NCBI GenBank assembly: GCA_036759545.1
Contig: DAIOUL010000011.1
Coordinates: forward strand, 1 to 48,081
Source: 66-474 sp036759545
Lineage (GTDB): Bacteria; Pseudomonadota; Gammaproteobacteria; Xanthomonadales; Rhodanobacteraceae
Length of the DNA: 48,081 nucleotides
Direction: 5' to 3'
Part shown: in pieces, positions 35,817-44,300 of the stretch
How the letters are laid out: each line of letters starts with the position of its first letter
How positions within the stretch are numbered: position 1 is the first letter of the stretch
Position numbers and translations under genes: made by a program
The notes under the pieces: generated by a model
Told to the model about the DNA's origin: nothing
Seen by the model: the letters and a program-made list of their open reading frames with translations, nothing else
The model's database searches: none

Positions 35817-38273
35817 TCATGGAATCCAGGACCAGACCTCCACGTTGAAGAAATGCTGGATCGACTGCGTGAATGCGCTCCACACCGGCATCACCGTGCC
35901 GTCGATCTTCGCTTCGCCGGTCATGCCGGTTTTCAATGCGCCATCCGGGTTCTGGAAAGTCGCGATGACCGCTGCGTAGGTTCCGGAGGGCTTGGTGGTG
36001 ACATTGCGGTCGATCTGGGTCACCACGCCGTCGAATTGGCGATCGAAGAACGCGGTCGGGTGCAGACGCACCTTGGCACCGATCTTCACGTATTGCAGGT
36101 CGGCCTCGTCGATGTCGATTTGCGCCGTCACCGCACCCGTGTATTCGACCGCGGCGAACGGATCGCCTTGGTTGAGATAGCTGTTGATGCGGTCCTTGAG
36201 GTGCAGCGTCAGGATGTTGCCATCGAACGGCATCTCCAGCGTGGTGCGATCCAGCTTGCCTTCGTACAAAGCCTTCTGTGCCTGCAGGCTGGCCAGCTTG
36301 GATTCGGCGGCAGCAATTTCGTCCGGCGTCGGGCCGGTTTTGGCCAGCGCCAGCGCGGCTTCCTTCTGCTGAACCTGCTGGGCGTCGGTATCGGCCTGTT
36401 TCCGGTCCGTCTCCAGTTCCTCCAGCGGCACCGCCCCCTGCCGATAGAGCGCTTCTATGCGCGGCACCTTCTCGCGGCTGAACTTCGCCTGCGTCTGCGC
36501 CACGCGCAGATCCTCCTCCGCGACCTTGATGGCCTCGGGTTTCGGCAGGGACTTGAGATTCGCGACGACCGCTTTCTGCGCTTCGATCTGGGCCTCGATA
36601 ACCTTGATCTGGGCAACGTAATCGTCGTGCTCCAGCACCGCGATCACGGTGCCCTTCTTGACCGACTCGCCGCCGTCGAAATAGACGTTCTTGATCAGCC
36701 CCGGCGTATCGGTGGAAAGGACCTGCTTGCGGTACGGATAGATCTGCACGGTTCCGCTGACGTCGTAGGGATACGGAATCAACAGACACAGCAGCACGCA
36801 GAACAGCGCCGCATAAGCCCAGTAATGCTTCTTCTGCTGCTTGACCTCGGCTTCCGCCTGGTCTTCCGTGATCAGCGTGCGCGAGCGCCAGCGGTCGAAC
36901 TGCTGCGAGCGGTGGTAGATCTCGCCGTACTTCTTGAGGGTCTTGTAGTTGCGCCAGGACACGTAGCCGCAGATCGCACCGGCGATCACGAAGGCCGTGA
37001 TGCCGACATGGAAGTCGCGGAACAGCCAATGCCCGAAGCCGAGCGTCAGGAATACCGTCAGCAAGGAGACGTAGAGCGTGCAGGCCAATCCGTAGATCGC
37101 CAGGATATTGCTGTCGGATTCCTGGTAGACATTCCCGTGGATCTTGTTCATCAGCGCCTTCTGCGCCTTGGCGCGCAGCTTGGGCTCGTCCAGGAAAGCG
37201 CACAGCAGGAAGTACATGCTGGCGCGGATGAACGGATTGCCGGTTTCGATGATGATGCTGCCCCAGCAGGTCAGGATCAGCATCAGCGCCGCCTCGTTGG
37301 CGAGCTGGCCGGGGCTGTCGATCGTGAAGTACCAGGCGAGAATGCCGATGCACAGCAGCATGCCACGCATGATCAGGTTGCCGCCGTGGTACCACATGCG
37401 CTGGGTCCGGCTGCACTTGTCGAGGTAGCGCACACCGACTTCGAATCGCGGCACGAAGCCCATGAAGATCATCAGGCCGATGGATTCCACCTGGGCGCCG
37501 TAGTTGTAGGCGATGACCGCACGCGTGATCACACCGGCGATGTTCACCGTCAACAGCGAGAACAGCAGATGCCCGCCCAGGCTCACCTTCAGGTGCAACT
37601 GGCCGAGGTCGCCCATGAAGTATTGCCAATGCTCGAACAGCAGCAGCAGTGACAACACCAGCAGCGCCGGGAAAATGAAGACGGCGTAGCGCAGCGGAGT
37701 GAGGATCGGCGCGAGCCAGCGCAGCATCGGCCGCGGATCGAACAGGTCGATCATCCGTTGTGAAGTGCGGCGGTCCGCGCCCGGCAGGTCCTGCACGCCA
37801 GCCGCCAGCACTTCTTCTTCCGGCGCGGTCTCGACCGTCGCTTCCGCCTTGGGCTCCAGCGCAGGCGCGGCGGACCCGTCGTGGCGTCCGAACATCGAGG
37901 TGTAGGACTTCGGGACTGCCTTGCCATCCACCACGTCGTAGGTCTTGTGTGCGAATACCGACAGCAACGGATGCTGCAGCGCGGTTTCGTCGAACAGCCG
38001 GCGGTCGGCGATAGAAGCGAAAAACTCCTCCAGCTCGTCCTTGGTGATCAACCGGTTGAAACGATCCTTGAAGACCGATTGAAGCTTCTCGATCGTCTCG
38101 CAGCCCGGAAGGACCTCCAATATGAAGAACTGCCAAGGATCGAAATCCCAGGTCTTGTTCTGAACCTTGTCCCGGATGATGTAGCTGTGCTCGGCACCCT
38201 TGACGATGCGGAACGCTTCGCAGCGCCGCACGATATAGGCAGGGAGAGCGACTTTCTTGCTGGGCTCACTCAT
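35817..38273 (-). CDS. Fusion of a PqqD-like domain, degenerate M50-like membrane domain and HlyD-type adaptor
   Basis: An 818-residue inner membrane protein. Residues 1-100 resemble a PqqD-like winged helix (IRDKVQNKTWDFDPWQFFIL), residues about 188-440 are a multi-helix membrane region of the M50 peptidase type, a further helix follows at 486-505, and 505-790 is an HlyD/RND-type periplasmic adaptor with a long coiled coil (about 550-675) and a lipoyl-like half motif GESVKKGTVIAVLEHDDY. The protease signature is gone: the HExxH helix reads GGHLLFSLL and the usual NPLxxLDGYY block reads NPFIRASMYF, so both metal sites are lost. With the outer membrane channel encoded upstream it probably forms an export conduit. 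Confidence 0.85.
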   Translation of the reverse strand: MSEPSKKVALPAYIVRRCEAFRIVKGAEHSYIIRDKVQNKTWDFDPWQFFILEVLPGCETIEKLQSVFKDRFNRLITKDELEEFFASIADRRLFDETALQHPLLSVFAHKTYDVVDGKAVPKSYTSMFGRHDGSAAPALEPKAEATVETAPEEEVLAAGVQDLPGADRRTSQRMIDLFDPRPMLRWLAPILTPLRYAVFIFPALLVLSLLLLFEHWQYFMGDLGQLHLKVSLGGHLLFSLLTVNIAGVITRAVIAYNYGAQVESIGLMIFMGFVPRFEVGVRYLDKCSRTQRMWYHGGNLIMRGMLLCIGILAWYFTIDSPGQLANEAALMLILTCWGSIIIETGNPFIRASMYFLLCAFLDEPKLRAKAQKALMNKIHGNVYQESDSNILAIYGLACTLYVSLLTVFLTLGFGHWLFRDFHVGITAFVIAGAICGYVSWRNYKTLKKYGEIYHRSQQFDRWRSRTLITEDQAEAEVKQQKKHYWAYAALFCVLLCLLIPYPYDVSGTVQIYPYRKQVLSTDTPGLIKNVYFDGGESVKKGTVIAVLEHDDYVAQIKVIEAQIEAQKAVVANLKSLPKPEAIKVAEEDLRVAQTQAKFSREKVPRIEALYRQGAVPLEELETDRKQADTDAQQVQQKEAALALAKTGPTPDEIAAAESKLASLQAQKALYEGKLDRTTLEMPFDGNILTLHLKDRINSYLNQGDPFAAVEYTGAVTAQIDIDEADLQYVKIGAKVRLHPTAFFDRQFDGVVTQIDRNVTTKPSGTYAAVIATFQNPDGALKTGMTGEAKIDGTVMPVWSAFTQSIQHFFNVEVWSWIP

Positions 38274-39871
38274 TGCGCGTGTTCCTGGGAATTCGCCGTG
38301 GGCGACTGGGTCTTGGCCGGTGCGGCGGCCGGCGTGCCAGTCGCGGAGTTCGGTTTGCCCGCGGTGGACGTGTGCGGCGCGGTGGTTTGCGCAACGGGGA
38401 GAACGGTGTTGCGCAGCTTGTCCTGCTCCACCATCCAGCCCCCGCCCATCGCCGCATAAACGGAAATAAGCGCGAGATAGGAATCGCGATGGCGATTCAC
38501 CTGCTCGGATTGCGCGTTGTAGAGGTCGCGTTCGGCCGTCAGCACTTCGAGATAGTCGGACTGGCCGCCGTCATAACGAACCTGGGCGAGCTTGGCGAGC
38601 TCGGTGAGGGTCTGGACCTGTTCCTCGCCGCGCAGGGCCGCTTCGCCCGCCTTGGCATTGAATACCAGCGCATCGTCGACATCGGCGAGCGCCGCCTGCA
38701 CCGTCTGCTGATATTTGATCACCAGTTCGCGCTGATAAGCCTCGGCTTCGCGCACCTCTCCGGTCAATCTGCCACCACTGAAGATCGGGCCGAGCAACCC
38801 CAGCCCCAACGAGGCCTGGCCAGCGTCGCGGTTGCTCAAAGTGTCCAGGTCAGTGCTGGCGAAACCCAGAAGACCCGTCAGCGAAATCGATGGAAAGAAT
38901 GCGGCTTTCGCGACGCCGATCCTGGCGTTGGCGGCGACCAAGTTCTGCTCGGCTTCGAGCACGTCAGGCCGGCGCGTCAGTACATCCGAAGGCACGCCGC
39001 CGGGCACCGGTGGCAGCGCGGGTTCGTCATTACCATGCAGGCGGATGATGTCGTCCGGGTTGTGGCCGATCAGCAGTGACAGCGCGTTCTCCAGAGTGGA
39101 TATCTGGTGTTCCAGGTCCGGGATGGTCACCCAAACCTCGTCGACCGCGGACTTGGCTTGCAGCACCGCCATCTTGCTGGACGAGCCGCCCTTATAACGC
39201 GTGTTGATCAGCTTCAACGCGTCGGCGCGGTTCTTCAGCGTGTCCTTGGCGAGGCGAAGCTGGCGGTCGAGCGCAAGCAGCTGGAAATAGCTGGTAGCCA
39301 CGTTCGAAACCACGGTCAACATCACCGCGTGCCGCGCGTATTCGCTGGAGAGCAGATCGGCGAGCGCCGCTTCGTTGGCGCGCCGCATCTTGCCCCAGAT
39401 GTCGAACTCCCAGTTGACGCCGGTGCCGACCTCGAAAGCGTTCTGGGTCGGCTGGTCCAGGATTCCGAGCGTCTGCGGCCGCTCGGTGCTGTAATGCTCG
39501 CGCTGCGCAGAAGCGTTGTACTGGAGCTGCGGATACCTGTCGGCTCCCGTGATCTTCACCTTCGCCTCGAATTCCTTGACGCGCTCGGTCGCCTGCAGCA
39601 GATCCTTGTTGGCATCGATGGCCTGCTTGATCAAGGCGTCGAGATCGGGATCATTGAAGGATTCCCACCACGCCGTGTTGACCACATCGGCCGCTTCGCC
39701 CGCGGGCGCGCGCCAGGTTTTCGGCAGCGGCACCTCGGGTCGTTGATATTTGGGCCCGAACACACAGCCGCTGAGCAGCATGGCCACGGCAGCGGTCAGC
39801 AGCCACCGGCTCGGGCGCGGAGCCGTGGTCATGAAAGCGATCGCGCCAGCCGAGGATCGCGGGTCATTCAT
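38270..39871 (-). CDS. NodT/OprM-like outer membrane efflux lipoprotein
   Basis: A 533-residue trimeric outer membrane channel of the RND/TolC class (PF02321 twice). A lipoprotein signal ends LLSGC, followed by VFGPKYQRPEVPLPKTW, a hallmark of the NodT subfamily. Internal repeats include WEFDIWGKMRRANEAAL and the later GLGLLGPIFSGGRLTGEVREA, and RRPDVLEAEQNLVAANARIG is highly typical. The C-terminal 40 residues are a low-complexity Ala/Pro/Thr tail. The ATG at 39871 overlaps the previous stop; an ATG at 39832 is an alternative nearer the signal peptide. It overlaps the adaptor gene by ATGA, so the two are a matched pair. Confidence 0.93.
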   Translation of the reverse strand: MNDPRSSAGAIAFMTTAPRPSRWLLTAAVAMLLSGCVFGPKYQRPEVPLPKTWRAPAGEAADVVNTAWWESFNDPDLDALIKQAIDANKDLLQATERVKEFEAKVKITGADRYPQLQYNASAQREHYSTERPQTLGILDQPTQNAFEVGTGVNWEFDIWGKMRRANEAALADLLSSEYARHAVMLTVVSNVATSYFQLLALDRQLRLAKDTLKNRADALKLINTRYKGGSSSKMAVLQAKSAVDEVWVTIPDLEHQISTLENALSLLIGHNPDDIIRLHGNDEPALPPVPGGVPSDVLTRRPDVLEAEQNLVAANARIGVAKAAFFPSISLTGLLGFASTDLDTLSNRDAGQASLGLGLLGPIFSGGRLTGEVREAEAYQRELVIKYQQTVQAALADVDDALVFNAKAGEAALRGEEQVQTLTELAKLAQVRYDGGQSDYLEVLTAERDLYNAQSEQVNRHRDSYLALISVYAAMGGGWMVEQDKLRNTVLPVAQTTAPHTSTAGKPNSATGTPAAAPAKTQSPTANSQEHAQ

Positions 39872-40313
39872 CGGAAGCTCCGGCCAGTACTTCCAGCGCC
39901 GCGTCTTCTATTTCCCTGACCTTGACCAGCCGGTGACGCATCTCCAGCACGAGGCTTTCCAGCCACATCAAGTGGTACTCGACCATCCTGCGCTCCTCGA
40001 TGATGTCCTCGAGCGGCGCGTTGGCGGGTGCGCGGCCGTTTTCGTCGAACAGGAACTTGATGCCGGTGGCCAGTTCGCGGCTGGCCATGATGTGATTGAC
40101 CTGACGCTGCAGGAAAGTGCGCGCCTTTTTGGCATTGAACGAATCCACCACCGACTGGCGCAAGGCAGCCTGATGCGGCGCCATCTGTGACGGATCCACC
40201 ATGCCTCGCTTGTCGAGCGGCACGGGCGAAAGACGCTCGCGCTTCTTCGGCTCGGGAGCCGCGGCTTGTGCATCGGGTGCGGGCGAATCGCCCAACTCGG
40301 CATTAGTGCTCAT
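39864..40313 (-). CDS. Protein of unknown function between sulfotransferase and channel genes
   Basis: I do not recognise this 149-residue protein. It has a charged, disordered start (AAAPEPKKRERLSPVPLDKR) and then a helical region (about 45-145) with no signal peptide or membrane segment, containing HIMASRELATGIKFLFDENG and IIEERRMVEYHLMWLESLVL, which suggests an amphipathic helical bundle. It overlaps the sulfotransferase gene at its start by 11 bases and the channel gene at its end by 8, so it is embedded in the operon and probably functionally required. Confidence 0.8.
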   Translation of the reverse strand: MSTNAELGDSPAPDAQAAAPEPKKRERLSPVPLDKRGMVDPSQMAPHQAALRQSVVDSFNAKKARTFLQRQVNHIMASRELATGIKFLFDENGRAPANAPLEDIIEERRMVEYHLMWLESLVLEMRHRLVKVREIEDAALEVLAGASDE

Positions 40314-41217
40314 AACCGAACTCGCGTGCCAGAGAAATCACTTCCGGGTACAGGCCCTTGCCATCGGTCCGCCATGGCAGCGGATCGTCCAGCTTGGGAA
40401 TCTTGGGTTTGTGCGGCCTGAAAGTCGGGCCTGAAAGAAAATTCGGATCGTTGCCGAACATCGCCGCCAGCGGTCCGAAGCAGGCGAACGGCGAGCGCTC
40501 GGGATGCATCATTTCCTCGATCGCCTCGTCGTCGTCGCGTAAACCCAGCCAGCGCGCGATTTGCGCGAGCTGGGTTTGCGGATCGGCCATGATCTCCTCA
40601 CCGCGGATACGGATCTGCTGCTCGGCCGGCACGCTTTCGAGAAACTCCAGAATGTTGAGATTGACGTCATGCCAGGCGATCTGCGGTTCGAGTTGCGCGT
40701 AATCCTCGTGGATTTCGAACGCACCCATGCGCATCGTGAAAGCGCCATTGTTGATCGCCATGACCGATTTGCCTTGCGGAATCGGATGTCGGACCAGATG
40801 GATGAAGCGCGCCTCGGGAAAAGCCTTGTAAAGCGCTTTCATGCGCGGCACGGCAACGGTGTATGACGGACTTTTTTCCACCGCCACCAGCGGATCGAGT
40901 TTGTCCACCAGTTCGCGGAACACACGGCCGGTCTCCCAATCTTCGCGCACCGATGCCCAAGCGCGTGCCATGTTCACCGTGGCGACGCTCTGCTCGCCGC
41001 AATAGATTTCCGCGACGGCACGCATCAAACCGTGGCGCGCCATCGCACCGCGCTCGGCGTTCTGGCCTTCGACGCCGTTCCACAAATCGATCAGCCGCTC
41101 GACATTGAACAGGCACAATTCCGGCAGGCCGAATGCCTGCGGATGTTGCCCGATCATCGCGTTGACCAGAGACGTGTACGAGCGCGGCGGAGCGAGCAGG
41201 AACAGCGGCGCGGCCAT
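40303..41217 (-). CDS. PAPS-dependent sulfotransferase
   Basis: Predicted to move a sulfuryl group from PAPS to a hydroxyl. The 304-residue cytoplasmic protein has the 5'-phosphosulfate loop LLAPPRSYTSLV (7-18), with Arg 12 and Ser 13, and the 3'-phosphate motif FIHLVRHPIPQGKSV (138-152) with Arg 143 and Ser 151; VEKSPSYT (113-120) is the usual mid motif. It resembles the Sulfotransfer_1/3 group that acts on lipids, sugars and polyketides. It sits between the ER-KS-AT-ACP and exporter genes, which argues that it modifies the synthase product or its carrier sugar. PAPS would come from the cysD pathway at the window edge. Start ATG has AGAGGA upstream. Confidence 0.9.
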   Translation of the reverse strand: MAAPLFLLAPPRSYTSLVNAMIGQHPQAFGLPELCLFNVERLIDLWNGVEGQNAERGAMARHGLMRAVAEIYCGEQSVATVNMARAWASVREDWETGRVFRELVDKLDPLVAVEKSPSYTVAVPRMKALYKAFPEARFIHLVRHPIPQGKSVMAINNGAFTMRMGAFEIHEDYAQLEPQIAWHDVNLNILEFLESVPAEQQIRIRGEEIMADPQTQLAQIARWLGLRDDDEAIEEMMHPERSPFACFGPLAAMFGNDPNFLSGPTFRPHKPKIPKLDDPLPWRTDGKGLYPEVISLAREFGYEH

Positions 41218-41347
41218 GGCGGACGTCCTCTTCCGTCAGATGCAGGCGCGCGGCGCCCGCCGCGAGCCGTGGGCCGGCGGCGAGCCGGTGGAACCGCGGC
41301 TCCGCTTCTGCATGCACTCTCCCCGGATGCTCGTCACGATTTGATCC
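41218..41347. other. GC-rich spacer between synthase and sulfotransferase genes
   Basis: A 130-base gap, the largest in the operon. It is very GC-rich with partly self-complementary blocks such as GCCGCGAGCCG and CGCGGCTCC and could fold as a REP-like hairpin affecting downstream expression. No gene is apparent. Confidence 0.4.
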
Positions 41348-44300
41348 TCAAGCCGCGGCGGCCTTTTCGATGCTGCTGGCGAGAAGATCCAGCATGCCGC
41401 TCAGCGTCGCCTGCGTGTTCAATTTGCTGCGATGCGCGGTCAGCGCCTCGCGCTGCTTTTCCGGCAGCGACTGCAACATCGCGCCGACCACTTCGATGCG
41501 TTTGATCGAATCGATGCCGAGATCCGCTTCGAGGTTCTGGTCGAGGCCGACCATGTCGCGCGGGTATCCGGTTTTCTCCTCCACGATGCCGAGCAGGACA
41601 TTGGCCAGGCTGGTGCGATCCATGACCGCTTCAGCGGCGGATTTTCTCGCAGCGCCATTGCTGCGCACGGGCACCGGGTCCGCCGTTTCGGCCTTGGCCG
41701 GCGGCGGTGCCGCCGCTGCCTGCACGGCCGGAGCAGAAATCGGTGCATGCGACACGCCGTTGCTGCGCGCCGGTGCCGAAATCTGCGCGGCGGCAGGCGC
41801 CGGCGGCGCGGCCTGGATAACCGGCGCAATCGCTTCCATTGGCCGCGGCGCCGCGATGCGGACAGCCGGGCGTGCAGGCATGCGCAGGCGCGGTGCGGCG
41901 GTTTCACCCATGAAGGCCGCCATCACCTGTCCCTGGGTATCGAGGAACTGGCGCATGGTTTCGAAATAGTCCGCCATGACGGCAGCGTCCAATGTGGCTG
42001 GGGGCCTGTAGTCGTTCACGCGAAGCTCCTGTGTCTCGCGAAGATAAGTTCCTGCGTGCATCGCTCGTGCCGAAGGCTGCGCCATCGGCGTATCCGGCGC
42101 GTAAGTGGGTGCCTCCGGGTGGGGTCCCCGCGACGGGGGTACCGCACGCAGTGCACCGCCCACGTAGGCCGGTTCCGCAGCTGCCACGGCGGCAACCGCG
42201 GATGTCGAATTCGCGGCGGCGGTGGCCTGCTCCAATGTCACACCGATCTGCCGCTGGGGTTCTCCGGCGCGGCGGGCGCAGCCGCCGTTCAACAGCCAGG
42301 CGGTGCGCGGCACAGCTTGGCTCGGCTTCAAGGAAGCGAGTTTCGAGGGATCGGCGAGGCGGCAGTCGCGCCCCTTGAAGAACGCTTGTACGTCGAGCTC
42401 GATTCCGGCGCACAGCAACTGGCCGAAGGCGATCACCAGATCGGCCATGCCGTTGCCTCTGTTCAACGCGATCGCGACGTGCGGCTGCTCGCCCAGGATG
42501 CGTTGCGTCAGGCCGGTCAGCACCGGCTTGGGCCCGACTTCCACGAAAACGCGTGCGCCGTCGGCGTACATCGCCTCGATTTCCGACACGAATTCGACCG
42601 GATGCACCAGGTGTTCGGCCATCGCCTGTTTCAGCGAGCCGGCGTCGCCCGCATGCGGGCGACCGCTTGCGTTCGAGAAAACCGGAATCTGCGGAGCGCG
42701 CCACTCCATCTCGTCGAGCGCCGCCGCGAACGTCTGACGGGCCGGTTGCACGTGCCGTGAATGGAATGCCGCTGCAACCGGCAGCGCAGTGACCGTGAAT
42801 CCCGCTTGCGCCAGCGCTTCGGTTGCACGCTCGACACCCAGGCGAGAGCCGGAGATGACCACTTGCGAAGGCGCATTGTGGTTGGCGACGATGACGTCGT
42901 CGATGCCGGCGATCGCGCGCACGACTTCTTCGCGTTGCGCCCGCACCGCGGCCATCGTGCCCAGCTCGCTGCCCGCTGCACGTGCGGCATCGATGATCGA
43001 CTGGCCGCGCAGCGCCGACAGCCGCATCAAGGTATCGAAATCGATCGCACCCGCGGCGTGCAGTGCGACGAACTCGCCGTAACTGTGGCCGGCAACCATG
43101 TCGGCTTTCAGCCCGAGCTCGCGCACCAACCTGAGCAAGGCCACTTCCACCGCACCGAGCGCGGGCTGGGCGATGTCCGTGCTGGTCAATGCCTGAGCGG
43201 CGTGGGCGCGCGCTGCCTCGTCGTACGCGCCACGCGGGAAAACGAAGTGGCTGAGTCGCGTGCCTTCGCCGTAACGCCGATCGAATGCGTGAGCCAACGC
43301 GCCATCGGCTTCCGCCAGCGTTTCAGCGCACGTCGCGAAATGCAGCGCCTCTTCGCGCAGCATTCCCGTGAACTGCGAGCCCTGCCCAGGGAACAGCAAC
43401 GCGATCTTGCCGCGTCCGGGGTTCGCGACGCCGTGAGAAACATTCGACGGCAGCGCCTTGCGGGCTCCATCGAGGTACTCGAGTGCGGCGTCGATGTACC
43501 GGCCGAGCGATGCGGAATCCTCCGCCGCAATCGCGATCATCTCAGCATCGGCATGCCAATGCTGCGCGAGGCTCGCGGCGATGTGGCGCAACTCCACGCC
43601 TTCCAGTCCGCCAAGCTGATCGCGCGTTTCGGCCAGTTTTTGCTTCAGCGCGGCGCGATCGGGCGCACTCCACAGCAACGGCTCGAGGGGCCAGTCGCGC
43701 AAGGCGGCAGGACGCAACCAGTCGCGGTACTCGTCGGCGTATTCCTGCAGCACGACATGGAAATTGGTGCCGCCGAATCCGAACGCGCTGACTGCAGCAC
43801 GGCGCGGCTGATCGCCCGATGCAAGCCACGGCTGCGCTTCGTCGATCAAGTGCAGCGGGCTGTCTTCGGCGCGCAGAACCGGGTTGGGCAAGGCGTTGGT
43901 CAGTTGCGCGGGCAGCGTGCGGTGATGCAGGGCCAGCGTAGCCTTGATCAGGCCTGCGACACCGGCCGCAGCCTTGGTATGGCCGATCATCGTCTTGACA
44001 GAACCGATCACCGATTGATGACGTGCTCCACCCTCGGCCTTTATCAGTTGCGTGGTGCTTTCGAGTTCGGCGGTATCGCCGGCAACCGTGCCGGTGCCGT
44101 GCGCCTCGAACAGCCCGACTTCGCGCGGGCCGAAGCCCGCCTGCGCGTACGCACGGCGCATGGCGCGCAACTGGCCTGCGGGCAAGGGCGCAGTGAGACC
44201 TTTCGCGGCGCCATCGCTGCTGCCGCCCACTCCTTTGATTACTGCATAAATGCGGTCGCCATCGCGCTCGGCATCGGCGAGGCGTTTCAACGCCACCATC

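Noticed and set aside
35817..38273. Active M50 site-2 protease
   Set aside because: No HExxH is present and the second motif has lost the Asp-Gly pair, so protease activity is unlikely.
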